6,708 bases of DNA. Origin: an uncultured Bacilli bacterium. GTDB taxonomy: Bacteria; Bacillota_I; Bacilli_A; RF39; UBA660. Every line of letters begins with the position of its first letter. Position 1 is the stretch's first letter. Position numbers and translations under genes: made by a program. The notes under the pieces were generated by a model. The model saw nothing but the letters and a program-made list of their open reading frames with translations. It had not been told where the DNA came from and made no database searches. The DNA lies in NCBI GenBank assembly GCA_934098745.1, contig CAKOPG010000030.1:1-6708 (forward strand), read 5' to 3'. This document shows, in pieces, positions 1 to 5,715 of this stretch.

Positions 1-33
1 TAAGTATTATACTTAAGGACTTTTTTATAAACT

Positions 34-54
34 AAAAAGCCAGAAATATCTGAC
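34..54 (-). terminator. Intrinsic terminator of the small hypothetical gene
   Basis: Read on the minus strand, GTCAGA and TCTGGC form a six-pair stem (one G-U pair) around a four-base loop (plus positions 39-44 and 49-54). A run of five T follows (plus 38-34). The stem begins on the last base of the 98-residue gene's stop codon, which is the usual place for a Rho-independent terminator. Confidence 0.7.
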
Positions 55-350
55 TATCTATATATATCTTTAATACTATCAATCGGAATATGTTCATTAT
101 CAATAGTAATTAAATTATTATTATATACCCCTACTATCTTTCTTTTTATAAGTTCATTCCCAATTAATATATTAACATTAGCCCTATATATAAAATTAGG
201 AGCATCTATAATATCATTAATTTTCTTTCTAATATCATTACTATCCCATACCCTATCTGTATTCTCTCTATCCATTGACATAAATACTTCTTTATTATTA
301 TGAAATTCCTTATATTCTCTATTTTGATACATCTTTGGTTTTTCTGCCAT
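54..350 (-). CDS. Small hypothetical protein, possible C-terminal beta-barrel
   Basis: I do not recognise this 98-residue protein. It has no signal peptide, no membrane segment and no cysteine, so it is probably cytoplasmic. The N-terminal half (about 1-50) is charged and hydrophilic. The C-terminal half (about 55-98) alternates short hydrophobic strands with turns (NILIGNELI, KIVGVYNNN, LITIDN, IPIDSIKDI). That pattern resembles small Sm-like or SH3-like barrels, but this is an inference from the pattern only. The start is supported by a strong GGAGG site at plus 361-365, ten bases before the ATG. The gene is single, ends in its own hairpin, and is transcribed away from the SEDS gene across a 167-base gap. 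Confidence 0.72.
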   Translation of the reverse strand: MAEKPKMYQNREYKEFHNNKEVFMSMDRENTDRVWDSNDIRKKINDIIDAPNFIYRANVNILIGNELIKRKIVGVYNNNLITIDNEHIPIDSIKDIYR

Positions 351-392
351 ATATTTCTATCCTCCAATAATTTATATGTATATATTATTTAT

Positions 393-398
393 ATTATA
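393..398 (-). promoter_or_regulatory. Possible -10 box for the small hypothetical gene
   Basis: A perfect TATAAT on the minus strand lies 42 bases before the ATG at 350, leaving room for a short leader with the GGAGG site. I see no good -35 box 16-18 bases upstream, and in DNA this AT-rich such hexamers arise by chance, so the call is weak. Confidence 0.3.
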
Positions 399-423
399 CC
401 TCTTACATAATTCTCTCTTATTC

Positions 424-441
424 TTACAAAATATATTGTAA
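424..441. promoter_or_regulatory. Dyad symmetric site in the divergent intergenic region
   Basis: TTACAA and TTGTAA form perfect six-base arms around the six-base centre AATATA. The site sits near the middle of the 351-517 gap between two divergent genes. Its right arm coincides with the candidate -35 box (436-441) for the SEDS gene, which would suit an operator. Inverted repeats of this size occur by chance in AT-rich DNA, and there is no second copy in the window to support it. Confidence 0.25.
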
Positions 442-463
442 TATTATATATATTCATTATAGC
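436..463 (+). promoter_or_regulatory. Possible promoter for the SEDS gene
   Basis: TTGTAA (436-441) and TATAGC (458-463) are spaced by 16 bases and resemble sigma-A -35 and -10 boxes. Transcription would begin near 470, giving a leader of about 48 bases before the TTG start. A closer pair, TTTACT/TATAAA (473-500), would start transcription inside the ribosome binding site and is less likely. Confidence 0.28.
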
Positions 464-503
464 TTATAGATTTTTACTTAGAAATTTAGTACAATATAAA
501 TAT

Positions 504-514
504 AAGGATGTGAT
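504..514 (+). promoter_or_regulatory. Extended Shine-Dalgarno site that supports the TTG start
   Basis: AAGGATGTGAT matches the complement of the 16S rRNA 3' end (AAGGAGGTGAT) at ten of eleven bases. The AAGGATG core ends seven bases before the TTG at 518. This site is the main reason for accepting a non-ATG start for the SEDS gene. Confidence 0.8.
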
Positions 515-517
515 AAC

Positions 518-1648
518 TTGAAGAATATTTCTAAATTTAAAGTAGAATTAAGTATAATAATACCTATTATCTTATTTATGATCATTAGTATTATATCTAT
601 ATATTCTACAAAAAGATTACTTCCAGATAATTTTAGTAATTTATATTTAAAACAAATTATTTGGTATATCCTAGGAATAGCTCTTGCTTATTCTACAATG
701 TTTCTTGGTAATAAATTCTTTTATAATAATGCTTATATCTTCTATATAATTGGTGTTATCTCGCTTATTCTAGTTCTCTTTTTTGGTGTTACTATCAAAA
801 ATGCTACTTGTTGGTTTAAAATTCCCTTTCTTGGGACTATTCAACCTAGTGAATTTATGAAAATATTTTTAATAATAACCCTCGCTAGAATGATTAATGA
901 TTTTAATGACACTTATAAATGTCCAGATATTATCGATGAATTAAAATTTATTATTAAAGTTCTTTTAATCGTATTAATACCATCTATTTTAACATTCATA
1001 GAACCTGATACTGGAGCAGTTATTATGTATCTAATAATTACTTTCTCTATGTTATTTATTGGAGGTCTAAAAAAAAGATGGTTTATTCTTACCATTCTCT
1101 TTCTCGTAATATTCTTAGGAATATTCTTAAGTATATATTATTTTAATCAAGATTTATTTATCGATATTTTTGGAACATCTTTCTTCTATCGTATGGATAG
1201 AATTACCAATTGGTCTTCTTCTTCAGGACTTCAATTAAAAAATTCGCTAATAGCTATTGGTTCAGCTGGAGTAAATGGCCATGGAATTAATCAAACTCCA
1301 ATATACTTTCCAGAGATGCAAACAGATTTTATATTTGCCGTATATGCCTCTAATATGGGATTCCTTGGGGCTATAATTCTTCTAATTATCATGATATACT
1401 TTGATTTAACTATCATAAATTACTCTCATAAAACTACTAATCAAACAGATAAATATGCCATTGCTGGTATTATTGGAGTATTATTATTCCAACAAATATA
1501 TAATATATCTATGACTATTGGTCTGTTACCTATAATGGGAATTACTCTTCCTTTTATTTCATATGGTGGTTCATCATTACTATCATATATGCTCTTATTA
1601 GGAATAGTCTTTAATATTTCTAATGAAAGTCTTCGCTATACAAACTAA
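518..1648 (+). CDS. SEDS-family peptidoglycan glycosyltransferase (FtsW/RodA/SpoVE)
   Basis: This 376-residue polytopic membrane protein has the normal length of the SEDS family, which polymerises lipid II into glycan strands together with a class B penicillin-binding protein. Family signatures are clear. QPSEF lies at 109-113 after the first three or four membrane segments, and EPDTG at 162-166. A typical loop-4 block follows from about 239 (IAIGSAG, then FPEMQTDFIFAV); Asp270 of TDFIFA corresponds to the catalytic Asp known from RodA and FtsW. The closing motif GLLPIMGITLPFISYGGSSL spans 335-354. About ten membrane helices are visible. The usual acidic pair after TDFIFAV (EExGFxG) is replaced by Ser-Asn (278-279). 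The sequence leans towards RodA, but FtsW or SpoVE cannot be excluded, so no symbol is given. Translation starts at TTG with an extended Shine-Dalgarno site. The gene stands alone on this strand and converges on the pilin operon. Confidence 0.93.
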   Translation: MKNISKFKVELSIIIPIILFMIISIISIYSTKRLLPDNFSNLYLKQIIWYILGIALAYSTMFLGNKFFYNNAYIFYIIGVISLILVLFFGVTIKNATCWFKIPFLGTIQPSEFMKIFLIITLARMINDFNDTYKCPDIIDELKFIIKVLLIVLIPSILTFIEPDTGAVIMYLIITFSMLFIGGLKKRWFILTILFLVIFLGIFLSIYYFNQDLFIDIFGTSFFYRMDRITNWSSSSGLQLKNSLIAIGSAGVNGHGINQTPIYFPEMQTDFIFAVYASNMGFLGAIILLIIMIYFDLTIINYSHKTTNQTDKYAIAGIIGVLLFQQIYNISMTIGLLPIMGITLPFISYGGSSLLSYMLLLGIVFNISNESLRYTN

Positions 1649-1672
1649 AAAGAAGTTTAAGCTTCTTTTTTT
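1647..1672. terminator. Bidirectional terminator between SEDS gene and pilin operon
   Basis: AAAAAGAAG (1647-1655) pairs with CTTCTTTTT (1662-1670) around a six-base loop. A T-run follows on the plus strand, and the A-run before the stem supplies a T-run on the minus strand. It overlaps the stop codon of the SEDS gene and touches the stop codon of the last pilin gene (1671-1673), so it can end both convergent transcripts. Confidence 0.8.
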
Positions 1673-2813
1673 ATCTTTTATTACGAATTACTACTATCCC
1701 TGTACTGCCTTCTTTATTTCCATCTCCCCCATGACCAGAATTATCACCAGTTAACCCTTTTTCAGTATAATCATGGCCCGTACAGCAACCACCACCTCTT
1801 CCACCTACTGCATATGAAAATTCATTACCTCTAGTACAGCCATCTTTAGTCCCTTCGCCAAATTCACAAGTTTCACCATTTGTTCCATATACTTTACCAT
1901 TTGAACAATCATTGCACCAATATTGACCTTCACATTCTCCTGTACCTGGACCGGAGCAATAATTACCACTTGCACCGGATAAACCGCCTAAATTACCACC
2001 ATCTTCGCCTTTACCTCCCAAGGCATTTCCCAAAACATTACCATTATTTTCTTTAATAGATGTCTCTTCTTCACTTGCTCCAATATTTACTATATAATTA
2101 TAGCCTTTTTTTATGTTTATATCTTTGATCGTCGTAGTATAACCACCACCGCCGCCGCGACTATTATTTCCATGACCTCCGCCACCTACTAAAAAAGCAT
2201 CTATATTCATATTCATACTTAAGCTCAATTCTCCCGTAGTCAAGAATTTTATTCTCCAATTCTCCTTATTATCTTCCTCACATATTACCTCACAATTACC
2301 CGTATAGGTAAATACTGGATTACTCCCACTTGCATTATTAGCACAAGTATAATTTTCTGTTATTCTTGAACAAGTTGGAGTATTATTTAAAGTACTATAT
2401 TTGTAATCTACTGTAATATTAAAATCCTTTTTTCTTAACTGTTTTACAAACAACGGTATATCTATATGTATACTTCCTTTTTCTTGATCATTAGTACATA
2501 CTATATCATCTTTAGTAATATTACCTACATATTCATTTAATATATCAATCGTATTTCCTCTATACATAATAGCCTTATTAGAAATATCAAGTTCAGCACA
2601 ATCAAATTCTTTCTTTTCTGAAATTGCATAATCCATAAGCTTCTTAGTAACGATAACTTGATCAGTACTCACTAAAGTACTAACAACCATATCATCATTC
2701 TTATTTTTCATCTTCATAGTTAAATCTAACATAAAATAAGCAACTCCAAAAGCTATCGCTGATGCTAAAATAATTTCCACTAACATATATCCTTTTCTAT
2801 TAAGTTTTTTCAT
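1671..2813 (-). CDS. Type IV prepilin-like protein with C-terminal glycine-rich domain
   Basis: This 380-residue protein starts with a class III (type IV pilin) signal: leader MKKLNRKG, cleavage before Tyr9, the essential Glu at +5 (Glu13), and a hydrophobic helix to about residue 35. Residues about 36-140 form a pilin-like stem that parallels the 5093-3414 protein (matching DYA/DYI, DC.EL, IPL.VKQ and VDY.Y positions). From about 186 the protein switches to a glycine-rich domain. It has FLVGGGG (207-213), a second GGGGGYTTT run, a GYNYIVNIGA strand and the terminal GSTGIVVIRN, which are hallmarks of the glycine-rich domain of tail fibres and surface proteins. Eight cysteines fall within about 286-344. 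There is no LPXTG motif or C-terminal anchor, so display would depend on the pilin helix. The ATG at 2813 is preferred over an in-frame ATG at 2849, which lies inside the preceding gene. It is the last gene of the operon. Confidence 0.85.
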   Translation of the reverse strand: MKKLNRKGYMLVEIILASAIAFGVAYFMLDLTMKMKNKNDDMVVSTLVSTDQVIVTKKLMDYAISEKKEFDCAELDISNKAIMYRGNTIDILNEYVGNITKDDIVCTNDQEKGSIHIDIPLFVKQLRKKDFNITVDYKYSTLNNTPTCSRITENYTCANNASGSNPVFTYTGNCEVICEEDNKENWRIKFLTTGELSLSMNMNIDAFLVGGGGHGNNSRGGGGGYTTTIKDINIKKGYNYIVNIGASEEETSIKENNGNVLGNALGGKGEDGGNLGGLSGASGNYCSGPGTGECEGQYWCNDCSNGKVYGTNGETCEFGEGTKDGCTRGNEFSYAVGGRGGGCCTGHDYTEKGLTGDNSGHGGDGNKEGSTGIVVIRNKR

Positions 2814-2964
2814 AACTATCACCCTATTAAGAAATCTCATATCCATCATATAATTCTAAATAAGCATATTTACAATTATCTCTATCTACTTCACTTGTTT
2901 CATTACCATTTTTATCTTTTACATAAAAACATCTTTCCATCGTCATTAAATAATTACTATCTAT
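2691..2964 (-). repeat. Segmental repeat, copy 1 (tail of small prepilin plus N-terminus of large prepilin)
   Basis: This segment matches 4971-5244 at a constant offset of 2280 bases. It covers the last codons of the small prepilin, the 13-base gap and the start of the large prepilin. The stretch 2837-2881 is identical over 45 bases, and 2811-2834 is identical over 24. Similarity falls away on both sides, into the variable middle of the small prepilin and the stem of the large one. Confidence 0.85.
2818..2825 (-). promoter_or_regulatory. Ribosome binding site deciding the start of the glycine-rich prepilin
   Basis: The minus strand reads AGGGTGAT, five bt short of nothing else in the gap: GGTGAT pairs with the 16S rRNA tail and ends four bases before the ATG at 2813. 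It lies in the 13-base gap after the small prepilin's stop codon. It therefore supports the short leader MKKLNRKG rather than the longer overlapping frame that begins at 2849. Confidence 0.6.
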
Positions 2965-3384
2965 CTTCACAGCATCTTTTAAATATTTAATATATTCTTT
3001 AAATGTTATACTACTAATATCTTTAAGTGTATTATCATTAATATTTTCTATTGGATCTTTTATCAAATAAACCGTATCTGTCGTCTTATAATTATCTATT
3101 GTTTCTATTTCTACATATTGTTTTAAATACTCTAAAACATCTAATTTATTCATCTTTTTTTCTAATATACTATTTATAAGTAACTCATTATTTTCATCTA
3201 TATTATTAAATAACATATCTCTATAAAAGCCTAACTTATATAATGAAGTTATATCATAATAATTAATTCTTTTTTGATAAGTAGTATATATTTTATTATA
3301 ACTTACATATAAAGCAGTTAAAGTCATAAGTACTATTGCTGATACTACCACTACTTCTGCCATCATAAATCCCTTTCTATTCAT
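2827..3384 (-). CDS. Small type IV prepilin-like protein, copy 1
   Basis: This 185-residue protein has a five-residue leader (MNRKG) and then FMMAE, with the conserved +5 Glu at residue 10 and a hydrophobic helix to about residue 28. That is a class III prepilin signal processed by a prepilin peptidase. The rest is hydrophilic and mostly alpha/beta in character. Cys152 and Cys171, 18 residues apart near the C-terminus, could form a disulfide loop like the D-region of type IV pilins. It is a paralogue of the 5685-5107 protein: the first 65 or so and last 40 or so residues are almost the same, while the middle (about 66-140) differs in sequence and length. The start is supported by GGAGATGAT at 3390-3398. 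The next gene begins 13 bases after its stop, so they are probably co-translated partners. It is likely a minor pilin or pseudopilin; the exact class is not clear. Confidence 0.87.
   Translation of the reverse strand: MNRKGFMMAEVVVVSAIVLMTLTALYVSYNKIYTTYQKRINYYDITSLYKLGFYRDMLFNNIDENNELLINSILEKKMNKLDVLEYLKQYVEIETIDNYKTTDTVYLIKDPIENINDNTLKDISSITFKEYIKYLKDAVKIDSNYLMTMERCFYVKDKNGNETSEVDRDNCKYAYLELYDGYEIS
3203..3384 (-). repeat. Segmental repeat of the small prepilin N-terminus, copy 1
   Basis: The 5' third of the small prepilin gene matches 5504-5685 at an offset of 2301 bases, with only scattered substitutions, many of them silent. The offset differs from the 2280 seen at the 3' end, so the variable middle of the gene differs by 21 bases, matching the seven-residue length difference. 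Confidence 0.82.
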
Positions 3385-3413
3385 TACTTATCATCTCCAT
3401 TGTATTCTATTTT

Positions 3414-5093
3414 TTACTGTATTCTAGCATCTATATCAAAATTATTTTTAATCCATTCCTTAGCCTCTTTAGAACCAACAATTACATCGCATGATTTTGA
3501 AACACCACTAAACACATAAATCTTATCAGTTTCCTTAATTCTTTCAAAAGAAAAATTACTAATATTCAAGGTATTAAGTTTATTACAATTACTAAAAATA
3601 TTGGTCATATATTCCGCTTTCGACGTATCAAAATTACTTAAATCTAAAGTTGTTAAATTTCTACAACCATCAAACATATAACTCATGGTCGTTACATTTG
3701 AAGTGTCAAAATTACTGACATTTAATATTGTCAAACTACTACAGTCATCAAACATATGTTCCATAGCAATTACTTTTGGAGTATTAAAACTACTTAAATT
3801 CAAAGATGTGAGACTACTACAATCAGAAAACATACTATTCATATATTCCACTTTTGAGGTATTAAAGTTACTTACATCTAAAGTTGTAAGACTACTGCAA
3901 CCTGAAAATACTACCATCATATCTATTACATTTAACGTATCAAAATTACTTAAGTCTAAAGTAATAAGATTACTGCAATTAGCAAACATAGCTCTCATGA
4001 ACGTTACTTTTGAGGTATCGAAATGGCTCACATCTAAAGCAGTAAGACCATTACAACCATAAAACATCCAACCCATATTAGTTACGTTCGAAGTATCAAA
4101 ATTATTTACATCTAAAGCAGTAAGACTACTGCAACCTGAAAATACTGACATCATATCTATTACATTTGATGTATCAAAATTACTTAAATCTAAGATCGTG
4201 AGACTACTGCAATCATTAAACATACCACCCATACTAAGTACCTTTAAGGTATTAAAATGACTGACATCTATGGTAGTAAGACTGTTACAATAAGCAAACA
4301 TATAACCCATATTAGTTACATTTGACGTATCAAAATTCTCCATACCATTTATACTTACCAAGTTAGTCATATATGCAAATACACGCATTGAATTTGGATT
4401 AGCATATACCACATCATTAACAGAACCTATATAAAAATCATAAGAGCCAGATACACTTGATTCATAATAATAGGCCATGATTGTCTCATTCTGTTTTTCT
4501 GACACATCAAACTTACCAACTAATTCTCTAGTCTCTTTAATTGGTGCTTCATATGATGACATAAATGTGATGGAATTTATTTTATCTGCACTTATATTTG
4601 CATTTGCTGTATTGATAAAATTATAATTTTCAAATTCAGTATTATTTTTAGGAAGAATTAAATAAGAAATTTCATTGAATTTATATCTATAATCAACTAC
4701 GATATCAAAATTCTTATTCTTCTGTTGTTTAACTACCAAAGGTATATTTATAGTTATTCTTCCCTTATTATTGATGCAATACTTCTCTCCTACTTTGGCA
4801 TATTCATCAACAATATCTATAACATCTTCCCCATACTTAATAACATTACCCTCTATTACTAATTTATCACAATCAAATTTAGCTTTACCATTATCTTCAT
4901 CTAATATATAATCCATTAACTTTTTAGATGTAACAGTCTGATCTGTAGTCACTAAAGAACTAACAACCATATCATCATTCTTATTTCTCATTTTTATTGT
5001 TAAATCTAACATAAAATAAGCCACCCCAAAAGCTATAACCGATGCCAAAATAATTTCTACCAACATATATCCTTTGTTATTAAGTCCTTTCAT
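3414..5093 (-). CDS. Type IV prepilin-like protein with BspA-like (DUF285/PARCEL) repeat adhesin domain
   Basis: This 559-residue protein has the prepilin leader MKGLNNKG, cleavage before Tyr9, Glu13 at +5, and a helix to about residue 35. A stem (about 36-138) is shared with the glycine-rich paralogue. From about 170 it follows the BspA-like plan: an ITFM...FDVSEKQN segment (175-202), MAYYY and YIGSVNDVVYANPNS (206-235), then one 27-residue and nine exact 26-residue repeats (245-505). The repeat consensus is LTTLDVSNFDTSNVTNMxxMFxxCSS. A cap follows, ending SCDVIVGSKEAKEWIKNNF (535-553). This repeat family (DUF285, 26-residue PARCEL repeats) is known from surface proteins of Listeria, mycoplasmas and gut bacteria. 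Such proteins usually have a lipoprotein or wall anchor; here a pilin helix takes that place. It probably acts as an adhesive minor pilin. The start is chosen as for its paralogue; the frame is also open to 5129. Confidence 0.88.
   Translation of the reverse strand: MKGLNNKGYMLVEIILASVIAFGVAYFMLDLTIKMRNKNDDMVVSSLVTTDQTVTSKKLMDYILDEDNGKAKFDCDKLVIEGNVIKYGEDVIDIVDEYAKVGEKYCINNKGRITINIPLVVKQQKNKNFDIVVDYRYKFNEISYLILPKNNTEFENYNFINTANANISADKINSITFMSSYEAPIKETRELVGKFDVSEKQNETIMAYYYESSVSGSYDFYIGSVNDVVYANPNSMRVFAYMTNLVSINGMENFDTSNVTNMGYMFAYCNSLTTIDVSHFNTLKVLSMGGMFNDCSSLTILDLSNFDTSNVIDMMSVFSGCSSLTALDVNNFDTSNVTNMGWMFYGCNGLTALDVSHFDTSKVTFMRAMFANCSNLITLDLSNFDTLNVIDMMVVFSGCSSLTTLDVSNFNTSKVEYMNSMFSDCSSLTSLNLSSFNTPKVIAMEHMFDDCSSLTILNVSNFDTSNVTTMSYMFDGCRNLTTLDLSNFDTSKAEYMTNIFSNCNKLNTLNISNFSFERIKETDKIYVFSGVSKSCDVIVGSKEAKEWIKNNFDIDARIQ
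3579..4361 (-). repeat. Array of 78-bp PARCEL-type repeats (first array)
   Basis: There is one 81-base first unit and then nine units of exactly 78 bases (4280-3579), each coding one 26-residue repeat without a break in frame. Each unit carries a version of the near-palindrome TTTGANGTATCAAA at 78-base steps (plus 3619, 3697, 3775 and so on to 4321), coding Phe-Asp-Thr-Ser-Lys/Asn. The five-base arms TTTGA/TCAAA are intact at 3697, 4165 and 4321. A higher-order period of 234 bases is visible: the unit at 3901-3956 is almost the same as that at 4135-4190. Confidence 0.92.
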
Positions 5094-5244
5094 AACTATC
5101 ACCCTATTAAGAAACTTCATATCCATCATATAATTCTAAATAAGCATATTTACAATTATCTATATTTACTTCATTTGTTACTTTACCATCTTTATCTTTC
5201 ATATAAAAACATCTTTCCATAATCATTAAATAATTACTATCTAT
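4971..5244 (-). repeat. Segmental repeat, copy 2 (tail of small prepilin plus N-terminus of large prepilin)
   Basis: This is the partner of 2691-2964. It joins the end of the upstream small prepilin to the start of the BspA-type prepilin, and includes the same 13-base gap, ribosome binding site and leader codons. The near identity over coding and non-coding bases shows recent duplication or gene conversion rather than selection on protein alone. Confidence 0.85.
5098..5105 (-). promoter_or_regulatory. Ribosome binding site deciding the start of the BspA-type prepilin
   Basis: The minus strand reads AGGGTGAT four bases before the ATG at 5093, in the 13-base gap after the small prepilin's stop codon. 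It is the same site and spacing as in the downstream cassette and supports the leader MKGLNNKG over the overlapping start at 5129. Confidence 0.6.
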
Positions 5245-5685
5245 TATTAAAGATTTATTTAAAAAATCAATATATTCACTAAAAGATAAATTTATGTTAT
5301 AACTTTTAAAATTATCTGAATGTAAATTATTACTTGGATCTCTTACTAAATAAACAGTATCTAATTGTTTATACTCACCAGTATTTTCTTCGAACACAGA
5401 TCTACTAAGAACATCTTCTGAAATATTTAATACTATTTTATTTTCATCTTTCATTTCATCTAATACACTATTTATAAGTAATTGCATATTATTTTTATCA
5501 AAATTATTAAGTAACATATTTCTATAAAAACCAAGTCTATATAATGAAGTTATATCATAATAATTAATTCTTCTTTGATAAGTAGTATATATTTTATTAT
5601 AACTTACATATAAAGTAGTTAAAGTCATAAGTACTATTGCTGATACTACCACTACTTCAGCCATCATAAATCCTTTTCTATTCAT
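5107..5685 (-). CDS. Small type IV prepilin-like protein, copy 2
   Basis: This 192-residue protein has the class III signal MNRKG then FMMAE (Glu10 at +5), followed by a hydrophobic helix to about residue 28. Its first 55 or so residues differ from copy 1 at only a few positions (Ala24 to Thr, Lys38 to Arg, Lys50 to Arg). Its C-terminus repeats the motif MERCFYMKDKDGKVTNEV and ends CKYAYLELYDGYEVS, with Cys159 and Cys178 again 18 residues apart. The middle (about 66-145) is diverged and seven residues longer. GGAG at 5696-5699, ten bases upstream, supports the ATG. It lies 30 bases after the partial BspA-type gene and 13 before the complete one, so it belongs to the same operon and is the first gene of its cassette. 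Confidence 0.87.
   Translation of the reverse strand: MNRKGFMMAEVVVVSAIVLMTLTTLYVSYNKIYTTYQRRINYYDITSLYRLGFYRNMLLNNFDKNNMQLLINSVLDEMKDENKIVLNISEDVLSRSVFEENTGEYKQLDTVYLVRDPSNNLHSDNFKSYNINLSFSEYIDFLNKSLIIDSNYLMIMERCFYMKDKDGKVTNEVNIDNCKYAYLELYDGYEVS
5504..5685 (-). repeat. Segmental repeat of the small prepilin N-terminus, copy 2
   Basis: This is the partner of 3203-3384. The two copies keep the leader, the cleavage site, the membrane helix and the first 30 or so residues after it, and then lose similarity abruptly in the middle of the gene. Confidence 0.82.
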
Positions 5686-5715
5686 ATTTAACCAACTCCA
5701 TTATCTTTTATTTTT

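Noticed and set aside
1..26. Hairpin TAAGTA-TTA-TACTTA followed by a T-run, as a plus-strand terminator for a gene to the left
   Set aside because: The stem is short and AT-only apart from one G-C pair, and five bases separate it from the T-run. No plus-strand gene end can be seen at the edge.
913..1095. Open frame of 60 codons on the minus strand inside the SEDS gene
   Set aside because: It lies wholly within a strongly supported gene on the other strand, and its sequence resembles no known family.
518..1648. Mycoplasma-type genetic code (TGA read as Trp)
   Set aside because: The clear genes are intact without reading through TGA, and tryptophans in the SEDS protein use TGG, so the standard bacterial code is enough.
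2814..2849. Longer N-terminus (MMDMRFLNRVIV) for the glycine-rich prepilin, and the matching 5094-5129 extension in its paralogue
   Set aside because: The extra codons overlap the end of the preceding gene, whose Tyr-Asp-Gly-Tyr-Glu codons explain their conservation in another frame. The ribosome binding site and a normal prepilin leader favour the inner ATG.
3685..4062. Open frame of 125 codons on the plus strand inside the first repeat array
   Set aside because: It is the antisense of the 78-base repeats. The regular unit keeps one reverse frame free of stops, so the frame is a by-product of the repeat, and it has no convincing ribosome binding site or family.
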